This document shows positions 33,026-38,774 of a DNA stretch of 38,774 nucleotides, piece by piece; positions within the stretch are counted from its first letter, which is position 1, and every line of letters begins with the position of its first letter. The stretch is from NCBI RefSeq assembly GCF_000308695.1, contig NZ_BAGG01000056.1, positions 1-38,774 of the forward strand, given 5' to 3'. Source of the DNA: Nocardia takedensis NBRC 100417. Its GTDB lineage: Bacteria > Actinomycetota > Actinomycetes > Mycobacteriales > Mycobacteriaceae. The translations under genes and the position numbers were made by a program. The notes under the pieces were generated by a model. It was not told the DNA's origin. It saw only the letters and a program-made list of their open reading frames with translations, and made no database searches.

Positions 33026-33571
33026 ATGACCACCTCGATCACCCTGACCCCCGGAACCTGGGCCATCGACCCCGCGCACTCGCTGGTCGGATTCAGCGTG
33101 CGCCACCTGATGGTCAGCAAGATCCGCGGACGCTTCACCGACTTCGAGGGCAAACTCGTGGTGAACGAGGACGGCACCGCCTCGGCCGAGGCCGAGATCC
33201 GCGTCGACTCGGTGACCACCGACAACCCCCAGCGCGACGCGCACCTGCGCACCGCCGACTTCTTCCACACCGAGCAGCACCCCACCGCCACCTTCCGCTC
33301 CACCGGTTTCCGGCCCGACGGCGAGGATTTCGTGGTCGAGGGCGACTTCACCTTCCACGGCGTCACCAAGCCGGTCTCGCTGAAGGTCGAATTCCTCGGC
33401 GTGAATCCCGGGATGGGTAATGGACCGGTCGCCGGATTCAGTGCCGAAACCGTGGTCAGCCGTCGTGATTTCGGTGTCGATATCGATATGCCGCTGCCCG
33501 ACGGCGGCGGTGTGGTGATCGGCGACAAGATCACCCTCACCCTCGAAGTAGAGGTCGGCTTGCAGTCCTGA
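33026..33571 (+). CDS. YceI family lipid-binding protein
   Basis: This 181-residue lipocalin-like beta-barrel protein binds long polyisoprenoid or fatty amides in known members. Signatures are WAIDPAHSLVGFSVRHLMVSKIRGRF, RDAHLRTADFFHTEQHPTATFRST and FHGVTKPVSLKVEFLG. There is no signal peptide, so this member acts in the cytoplasm. GGAGGAG lies 5 bases before the ATG. The gene is monocistronic and ends in a very strong terminator. Confidence 0.88.
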   Translation: MTTSITLTPGTWAIDPAHSLVGFSVRHLMVSKIRGRFTDFEGKLVVNEDGTASAEAEIRVDSVTTDNPQRDAHLRTADFFHTEQHPTATFRSTGFRPDGEDFVVEGDFTFHGVTKPVSLKVEFLGVNPGMGNGPVAGFSAETVVSRRDFGVDIDMPLPDGGGVVIGDKITLTLEVEVGLQS

Positions 33572-33588
33572 CCTCAGGTTTCCGGTTA

Positions 33589-33626
33589 TCGGCCGGGGCC
33601 CGCCGAATGCGGCGGGCCCCGGCCGA
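33589..33626 (+). terminator. Terminator after the YceI gene
   Basis: TCGGCCGGGGCCCGCCG (33589-33605) and CGGCGGGCCCCGGCCGA (33610-33626) form a perfect 17-bp stem with the loop AATG, followed by TTTC. It is the strongest hairpin seen in the window. Confidence 0.85.
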
Positions 33627-34006
33627 TTTCGAATGTCGGACAGCGGGCGAGTACGGTCGGGAATTCCGTTCGGAACGACTTCTTTCCGGTCTTCCCGGTT
33701 GCATCATGGCATTGCCCGAGTAACTGCTAGGGTGGGCGGGTCGTCGGGTTCGGGCCGCGTCTGATCGCCTGTCCCGCAGGCGCTGTGCGGCCCCGGCCGA
33801 CGACGACTCACGCCTCCGGTCGCCGCTCTCCGCAGGTACCGGCACCTCCGTACGGAGGGGTGGCCCGACCGCGGCGTGGGCAGGTCGCGATGCTCGACCG
33901 GCAATGTTCGACACGTGTTCGGAAGGTGAGACGGAGTTCGGTGGCAGCAGGCTATGGGTTTGGACGCGGACCGTAGGCCCGGGGTTCTCGACGTGGATCG
34001 AAGCAG
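33627..34006. other. Control region of the conservon
   Basis: No gene seen. TAGGGT at 33728-33733 is a candidate -10 box without a well-spaced -35, which would give a long leader of about 270 bases. The stretch to 33720 is lower in GC than the rest. No palindrome stands out. Confidence 0.35.
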
Positions 34007-35506
34007 GTGACAACGAGAGAACTGGTGAATGTGGATATCGCCGTAATACTGCCGTGGACCATCGCCCTCGCCCTCGTCCTCGCGGCGGCGGTGTACGCGG
34101 TGACGATCACGAGACGTCAACGCGAGCGCATCGACGAGCTGACCGCGAGACAGAGCGCCTACGAGGCCGCCATCGAATCCTTCGCGGTGACGACCATGCC
34201 CGCGACCACCGAGGCGGTCCGCCGCTTCGACATCACCCCGCCCGCCTTCGAAGTGCCGGTCGGCCTTCAGGATTCGCGCTTCGGGCAGGCGCTGCGCTGG
34301 ATCGCCGAACGCTACGACGGCGACCTGCGACTGGTGCAGTCCGAGATCCGCGAGATGGTCGCCAGGGAAGCCGACGAGCAGGTCCGCCGCGCCGTCGAGC
34401 ACACCGAGTCCAGTGTGCGCACCGAGGTCACCTCCGGCGCGCGCGAGGCCACCAGCGGCGCGGTCCGCTCCTTCGGCACCTCCGTGGTGAGCCTGGGCGC
34501 CGACGTCAGCCAGGTGGTCAGCGCGGCGCTGCGCGAACACCGTGACGACGAGGTCTACGCGACGCTGACCCGCATCGACCACACCGTGCAGCAGATGATC
34601 CGCCAGGCGCAGTCCTACGTGATCGTCTGCGGTGGTCTGCCCGGTCGCCGCTGGCCCGCCCAGACGCTCACCGACGTCGTCGGCGGCGCGATCGGCCGGG
34701 TGCGCGACTACCTGCGGGTGCGCCCGAACCAGTTGGACCGCGTGGTCATCAGCCGCGCCGTGGAACCGCTGGTGCACACCCTGGCCACCCTGCTCGACAA
34801 CGCCCTGCGCTACTCCCCGCCCACCTCCTTCGTCGATGTGGGCTTCCAGAGCGGTCACCACGGCGTCACCGTCATCATCGACGACGCGGGCGTGCGGATG
34901 AACGCCGAGCAGATGGAGGAGGCCAGGCAGATCCTGGCGGGCGAGCGGCCCACCGACATCCACCAACTCGGTCCCGCCCCCAAGGTCGGCTTCCCCGGCA
35001 TCGCCGCGCTGGCCCGCCGCTACGGCTTCACCGTCTACATAGACGGCCCCAACGCCTACGGCGGCATGCGCGCCATGGTCTACGTCCCCGAGGCGCTGTT
35101 GTCCGCGCCGCTTCCCGTCGACGAACCCGCAACACCCGCCGAAACGGTCGTGCCCGAGCAGGTCCTGGTACCCGCCGCGCCCGAACCGGTCAGACAGGAG
35201 AGCGAATTCGCCGTGCACGACATCACCAGTGGAGGACTGCCCAAGCGCAGAAGGCGTGTGGTCGCGCCCGCCTCCACCGCACGTCCCCGCAGCACCCGAT
35301 CCGACGCGACCGCCACCGCCCCCGGCAGGCCCGATATCGCCGCCGCCTGGCAGACCGGTTCGCGCAGCGGCCGCGCCGCCGCCGCGGACAGCGCCGAATT
35401 CGGCAGCCTGGCGGGCGCCTCGGACGGCAGAGACGATGTCAGTAGTAGCGATGTCAGGAAAACCACGGCGAGCGACCACACGGAAGGGACGACAACACCG
35501 TCATGA
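34007..35506 (+). CDS. cvnA: Conservon histidine-kinase-like membrane protein (CvnA)
   Basis: This is the first protein of a four-gene conservon, a system described in Streptomyces that resembles a eukaryotic G-protein-coupled receptor complex. It has 499 residues: one transmembrane helix at about 10-33, a coiled-coil-like region at 35-60 and 110-200, a degenerate dimerisation helix (RIDHTVQQMIRQAQSYVIVCGG), then a HATPase with LLDNALRYSPP (262-272) and DDAGVRM (292-298). The C-terminal 130 residues are Pro/Ala/Arg-rich and disordered. It lacks the large extracytoplasmic sensor of the kinase at 2766-4997. The GTG at 34007 was used; a GTG at 34025 is possible. Its stop overlaps the next start (ATGA). 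Confidence 0.85.
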   Translation: MTTRELVNVDIAVILPWTIALALVLAAAVYAVTITRRQRERIDELTARQSAYEAAIESFAVTTMPATTEAVRRFDITPPAFEVPVGLQDSRFGQALRWIAERYDGDLRLVQSEIREMVAREADEQVRRAVEHTESSVRTEVTSGAREATSGAVRSFGTSVVSLGADVSQVVSAALREHRDDEVYATLTRIDHTVQQMIRQAQSYVIVCGGLPGRRWPAQTLTDVVGGAIGRVRDYLRVRPNQLDRVVISRAVEPLVHTLATLLDNALRYSPPTSFVDVGFQSGHHGVTVIIDDAGVRMNAEQMEEARQILAGERPTDIHQLGPAPKVGFPGIAALARRYGFTVYIDGPNAYGGMRAMVYVPEALLSAPLPVDEPATPAETVVPEQVLVPAAPEPVRQESEFAVHDITSGGLPKRRRRVVAPASTARPRSTRSDATATAPGRPDIAAAWQTGSRSGRAAAADSAEFGSLAGASDGRDDVSSSDVRKTTASDHTEGTTTPS

Positions 35507-35931
35507 CCACACCGAACACTGTCAACGACAGTAGTAACAAGCTGGGTTGGCTATTGGAGGATCTGAGCGTTCCCGGCGTCCGATTCGCGGTGCTGCTGTC
35601 CGACGACGGGTTGCGGATCGCGCACTCGGCCGGGATCAGCCGCGACGACGCCGAGCGTTTCGCGGCGGCGGCCTCCGGATTGCGGTCGTTGGGCAAGGCG
35701 CTGGGCGAGTTCTGCGGGGGGCCGCAGACGGGAATACGCCAGAACGTCACCGAATACGACGACGGGATGATCTTCATCACCGCGGCGGGCGACGGTGCGC
35801 TGCTGGGCGTCTCCACCACCGCCGAGATCGACGTCAGCCTCATCGCGCACCGGATGAACGAGCTGGCCGCCCGCGTGGGCACCGAACTAGGAAGTATGTC
35901 GCACCGGAGAGCCGATAGCGACCGGCGATGA
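35503..35931 (+). CDS. cvnB: Roadblock/LC7 domain protein (CvnB)
   Basis: This 142-residue protein has one roadblock/LC7 fold (LGWLLEDLSVPGVRFAVLLSDDGLRIAHSAGI at about 14-45, then MIFITAAGDGALLGVSTTAEIDVSLIAHRMNELA). Such proteins bind small GTPases and often regulate their nucleotide state, here presumably that of the GTPase encoded two genes on. The ATG overlaps the stop of the preceding gene and its own stop overlaps the next start, so expression is tightly coupled. It has no membrane segment. Confidence 0.9.
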   Translation: MTTPNTVNDSSNKLGWLLEDLSVPGVRFAVLLSDDGLRIAHSAGISRDDAERFAAAASGLRSLGKALGEFCGGPQTGIRQNVTEYDDGMIFITAAGDGALLGVSTTAEIDVSLIAHRMNELAARVGTELGSMSHRRADSDRR

Positions 35932-36278
35932 GTCGACCCCGCCGCGATCCCGACCTGGTGCGCGCCTACGTGCGCACCGGCGGTCGTTCGCGCGCTTCGC
36001 GCGAACTGGATTTGGTCACGCTGGTCGTCGTCCACACCGATCCGACGCCGGGTATGGCGCCGGATGCGGTGCGGGTGATGAATCTGTGCAGCCGCCGCGG
36101 CGCGCTGTCCGTCGCCGAGATCGCCGCCTACCTGGATCTGCCGCCGTCGGTGGTGAAGATCGTGGTGGCCGACCTGATGGACAGCGAGCATCTGGTCTGT
36201 CCGACCCCGGCCGAGAACCTGCCGGAGATCGCCCTGTTGGAGGAGGTACTCAATGGGCTCCGTGCTCTCCCGGCCTGA
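35928..36278 (+). CDS. cvnC: DUF742 winged-helix protein (CvnC)
   Basis: This 116-residue DUF742 protein is the third conservon component. It starts RPRRDPDLVRAYVRTGGRSR, typical of the family, and contains a winged-helix part, CSRRGALSVAEIAAYLDLPPSVVKIVVADLMDSEHLV, followed by the conserved end region. DNA binding has not been established for most members, and a scaffold role is possible. It overlaps the roadblock gene by four bases and the GTPase gene by 26. Confidence 0.9.
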   Translation: MSRPRRDPDLVRAYVRTGGRSRASRELDLVTLVVVHTDPTPGMAPDAVRVMNLCSRRGALSVAEIAAYLDLPPSVVKIVVADLMDSEHLVCPTPAENLPEIALLEEVLNGLRALPA

Positions 36279-36858
36279 GCGCACCGTCGACTATGTGCCG
36301 GAGACGGTGACCCGCTCGGTGAAGTTGTTGGTCGCCGGGAATTTCGGGGTCGGGAAGACCACGTTCGTCAGCAGCGTGTCCGAGATCCGGCCGCTGCGCA
36401 CCGAGGAGACGATCACCGAGGCCAGCGTCGGCATCGACGACATGGCCGGTCTGCCGGGTAAGCAGCAGACCACCGTCGCCATGGATTTCGGCCGCATCAC
36501 GCTGAATCCGCAGTTGGCGCTGTATCTGTTCGGCACGCCGGGCCAGCAGCGTTTCGTCCCCCTGTGGGAGGAGCTGGCCCGGGGTGCGCTCGGCGCGCTG
36601 GTGCTGGTGGACACCCGGCGCATCGAGAAGGCCGACGAAGTGTTGTCGGTACTCGAGGAGCGCGAGGTGCCCTACGCGGTGGCGGTCAACCAGTTCGACG
36701 GCGCGCAGACCTATCCGCTCGCCGAGATCAGGGACGCGCTCGATCTCACCCCGGACACGCCGCTGACCGCGCTGGATGCCCGGCACCGCGGCACCTGTCT
36801 GCAATCGTTGATCACCCTGGTGGAGTTCCTGTTCCGCAGAGTCGAGGCCCGCCAGTAG
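36253..36858 (+). CDS. cvnD: Conservon Ras-like GTPase (CvnD)
   Basis: This 201-residue small GTPase completes the conservon. The P-loop GNFGVGKT is at 29-36, the switch II motif reads FGTPGQQRF (93-101) where classical Ras has DxxGQ, and the guanine-specificity motif is NQFD (146-149) in place of NKxD. Both changes are usual in this prokaryotic group. No C-terminal prenylation signal is present. The ATG at 36253 lies inside the DUF742 gene. Association with the histidine-kinase-like protein at the membrane is expected from work on Streptomyces conservons. Confidence 0.9.
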   Translation: MGSVLSRPERTVDYVPETVTRSVKLLVAGNFGVGKTTFVSSVSEIRPLRTEETITEASVGIDDMAGLPGKQQTTVAMDFGRITLNPQLALYLFGTPGQQRFVPLWEELARGALGALVLVDTRRIEKADEVLSVLEEREVPYAVAVNQFDGAQTYPLAEIRDALDLTPDTPLTALDARHRGTCLQSLITLVEFLFRRVEARQ

Positions 36859-36992
36859 CTCGATTGCCAACGTCGATCGCGCCAATCGAATGCTCGGGCC
36901 GCGCGGCGGCGGGGCGGGTCATGGGTCAGCGTTGAGGTGCCGTCGCCCTCGCACGGCGAACTCGGCAAGCGATCCAGCAGGGAGGCAGACCC

Positions 36993-37490
36993 ATGACCAG
37001 CGCCACGACCAACGGTTCCGAGGCTACCGACGCCGCGCCGTCCACCGATTCCGCCGTCGACCGGCGGGTGAGCGAGTTGACCGCGGTGTTCGAGCGCGGA
37101 CTGCGCGAGAACCTCGGGGTCGGCGCGTCGCTCGGCATCCGTTTCGAGAGTGCGGGCGACGGGGTCACCCGCTACTACCTCGACCCGAATCCGGCCACCA
37201 TCAACGCGATGTTCACCGTGCACGGCGGCGTGCTGGCCACCCTGATGGACACCGCCATGGGCAGCGCGGTCTTCACCCGTCTCGGTGACGGGATCGCCTA
37301 CACCACCCTGGAACTGAAGCTGAACTTCATCCGTCCGGTGACCCTGGACGGCAGCAGGCTGACCTGCGACGCCGAGGTCGTGCACTTGGGTCGGCGCACC
37401 GCGACCGCCGAGGGCAAGATCACCGACGCCAACGGCAAGCTCATCGCGCACGGCTCGACCACCATCCTGGTCCTGCACCCGGGCAGCTGA
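36993..37490 (+). CDS. PaaI-type hotdog-fold thioesterase
   Basis: This 165-residue acyl-CoA thioesterase is of the PaaI/4HBT family. The active-site segment is MFTVHGGVLATLMDTAMGSAV (H77-G-G, D86), followed by the strands TTLELKLNFIRPV and RLTCDAEVVHLGRRTATAEGKI. The first 25 residues are disordered. GGGAGG precedes the ATG by 7 bases. The gene is 134 bases beyond the conservon and is followed by a terminator. It probably hydrolyses a phenylacetyl-, benzoyl- or medium-chain acyl-CoA. Confidence 0.87.
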   Translation: MTSATTNGSEATDAAPSTDSAVDRRVSELTAVFERGLRENLGVGASLGIRFESAGDGVTRYYLDPNPATINAMFTVHGGVLATLMDTAMGSAVFTRLGDGIAYTTLELKLNFIRPVTLDGSRLTCDAEVVHLGRRTATAEGKITDANGKLIAHGSTTILVLHPGS

Positions 37491-37496
37491 GACGAC

Positions 37497-37532
37497 TTCG
37501 GCCGGCCGGGTCATTGGACCCAGCCGGCCGAA
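37497..37532. terminator. Bidirectional terminator after the thioesterase gene
   Basis: TTCGGCCGGCCGGGTC (37497-37512) pairs with GACCCAGCCGGCCGAA (37517-37532) with one mismatch and a 4-base loop. It separates the convergent thioesterase and desaturase genes. Confidence 0.75.
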
Positions 37533-37554
37533 ATGCGTTCTCGGGCGGTAGTTC

Positions 37555-38415
37555 TCAAGCGACGGTGCGGCACCGGTCGATGAAGCGGACCAGTTCGTCC
37601 ACCCGATCGGTGCGCGCGTCCACCGCGCGGTCGATGACCTTGACCAGGTGTTCGTAGGCTTCGGTGTGGTCGTAGTCGGCGACGTCGGCGATCTTCAACG
37701 CCCACCGCCAGTAGCCGCGCATGGTGTCGGCCAGCGGCATCCGGAAAGTGGCGATCACCTCGCGGATCGGTTCCACGACGTTGTCGCCGTGCACCCGCAG
37801 GTAGCGCCCGACGACATCGGCCATGAAACTGAAATGCCTTGCCTCGTCCCGGGACAGCCGCGAGAGCACCGCGCCCAGCACCGGATCGCCCGCCACCTCC
37901 CGCAGATGCTGGTAATACATCTGGGTCGCCTTCTCCTGCACCAAGGCATAGGCGAAGAACTGCACCGGATGCTCGTAGGGCAGGTCGAAGGGCCGCTGCC
38001 CCTCCACGGCCAGTTCCGTGCGCAGCGCGCCGCGTTCGGCCATGCCCGAGGCTTCCTGGTAGCGCGTCAGCGCGCGGGCGTGGGTGTCCTCCTCGAGCGC
38101 CCACCGCACGGTGAAGTGGTACAACTCGCGGTTGTGCACGAAAGTGGCCGCGTCGACGCTGTCATCGGTGGGGAAGTAGCGGTGATACACGTCGAAGTAG
38201 CCCGGCAGGTGGTCCTCGATCAGCGTGACGAACTGCACCGCCGAACGCTGGCCCTCGGTGAGCAGGCCCGCGTCGGCGCGGTCCCAGTCGAAGGCCGTCT
38301 CCACATCCCAGGCCCGCGCGGCGGGGGAGGCCGCCAGGAAGCCGTCCACGGCTTCGGCGACCTCCGCCACGGGGATCAGTCCGGATTCGATGTCCATCTC
38401 GGTCCTCGGTGTCAT
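37555..38415 (-). CDS. Acyl-ACP desaturase family protein
   Basis: This soluble di-iron enzyme of the fatty acid desaturase type 2 family has 286 residues and would insert a double bond into an acyl chain bound to ACP or CoA. The six expected iron ligands are visible: E67 (LIEDHLPGY), E109 and H112 (EEDTH), E161 (VQEKATQ), and E191 with H194 (RDEARH). The length is close to that of mycobacterial DesA proteins. The ATG at 38415 overlaps the stop of the upstream methyltransferase (ATGA). An ATG at 38397 with GAGG 6 bases upstream is also possible. Coupling with a methyltransferase suggests that the new double bond is then methylated. Confidence 0.83.
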   Translation of the reverse strand: MTPRTEMDIESGLIPVAEVAEAVDGFLAASPAARAWDVETAFDWDRADAGLLTEGQRSAVQFVTLIEDHLPGYFDVYHRYFPTDDSVDAATFVHNRELYHFTVRWALEEDTHARALTRYQEASGMAERGALRTELAVEGQRPFDLPYEHPVQFFAYALVQEKATQMYYQHLREVAGDPVLGAVLSRLSRDEARHFSFMADVVGRYLRVHGDNVVEPIREVIATFRMPLADTMRGYWRWALKIADVADYDHTEAYEHLVKVIDRAVDARTDRVDELVRFIDRCRTVA

Positions 38416-38774
38416 CGGCGGTTGCGGCACACCAGCGCGTAGTGCTTGGTGGTGTAACCCCAACCCGCGTTGGCGATCTCCAGGTAGTGGCGCAGCTTCG
38501 CGGCCAGTCCGGGACCGTGGGCGTCGATCGCCTCGGCGTTGGCCTCGACGTTGGCGATCCAGTCCTCGATGGTGCGGCGGTAGTCGTCGGTGAGGTCGTC
38601 GACCGAGGCGATCGAGAACCCCGCGCCCTCGGCGGCGACGATCAGATCCGACAGCGGACGCAGATCACCCCAGCCGAAGATGTCCTCGCGCACGAAATCG
38701 GTGCCGGTGCGGCGCGCGAAATCGGCGTGGATGGCGGCGTTGCGGAAGCAACTCTCCGAGACGTAGAGCATGCC
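38412..38774 (-). CDS. SAM-dependent methyltransferase, C-terminal part (runs off the window)
   Basis: Only the last 120 residues or so are inside the window; the N-terminal SAM-binding part lies beyond 38774. What is seen, SESCFRNAAIHADFARRTGTDFVREDIFGWGDLRPLSDLIVAAEGAGFSI and VDDLTDDYRRTIEDWIANVEANAEAI, fits the C-terminal region of cyclopropane/sterol-type methyltransferases. There the DIFGWGxxRPLSxL block and the YxxTxxxW segment precede a helical end, here LEIANAGWGYTTKHYALVC. It is translated with the desaturase through an ATGA overlap. A fatty-acid or lipid substrate is inferred. Confidence 0.7.
   Translation of the reverse strand, partial: GMLYVSESCFRNAAIHADFARRTGTDFVREDIFGWGDLRPLSDLIVAAEGAGFSIASVDDLTDDYRRTIEDWIANVEANAEAIDAHGPGLAAKLRHYLEIANAGWGYTTKHYALVCRNRR

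Overview
The window is GC-rich DNA, with coding regions strongly biased to G/C at third codon positions. It is most likely from a mycolic-acid-making actinobacterium, with Nocardia or a close relative the best guess. The evidence is an antigen-85-like mycolyltransferase (5277-6323), a conservon operon (34007-36858), actinobacterial-style overlapping operons with GTG starts, and several TAGGNT-type -10 boxes. No rRNA, tRNA or CRISPR array was seen. The genus is an inference.

Left part (1-6.4 kb): a hemerythrin-like protein, a DUF4870 membrane protein, a MarR regulator divergent from a short-chain dehydrogenase (with a duplicated operator between them), a large nitrate/nitrite-sensor-type histidine kinase, and a secreted mycolyltransferase-family esterase.

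RNA-repair region (6.7-11.8 kb, minus strand): a hen1-pnkp operon. Its pnkp gene is cut between the phosphatase and ligase domains by a complete IS5-family element flanked by CTAG on both sides. Joining the flanks at CTAG restores one 853-residue reading frame. The next block (11.9-14.6 kb) holds an MFS exporter, a divergent MarR regulator and a TetR regulator, with palindromic operators ahead of the regulators.

Middle (14.6-21.9 kb): a small zinc-ribbon-like protein, a phenolic-acid-decarboxylase-fold protein that lacks two expected active-site residues, a small unknown protein, a PucR-type regulator, and a tightly overlapping molybdate operon (HTH-TOBE regulator, modA, modB, modC). A shortened PucR-like protein follows.

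Nitrogen-compound block (22.1-32.3 kb): a GntR/FCD regulator, the amidase half of allophanate hydrolase, a biuret-hydrolase-like cysteine hydrolase and an NCS2-like permease form one operon. A palindrome abuts the allophanate hydrolase start. The likely scheme is uptake of a ureide, then biuret to allophanate to ammonia and CO2. A two-gene unknown operon, a YtcJ-like amidohydrolase, a second amidase and a DHA2-type MFS exporter follow.

Right end (32.4-38.8 kb): an SRPBCC protein, a YceI protein, the four-gene conservon (histidine-kinase-like protein, roadblock protein, DUF742 protein, Ras-like GTPase), a PaaI-type thioesterase, and an acyl-ACP desaturase translationally coupled to a SAM methyltransferase that runs off the window. 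Strong perfect or near-perfect stem-loops separate many of these units.
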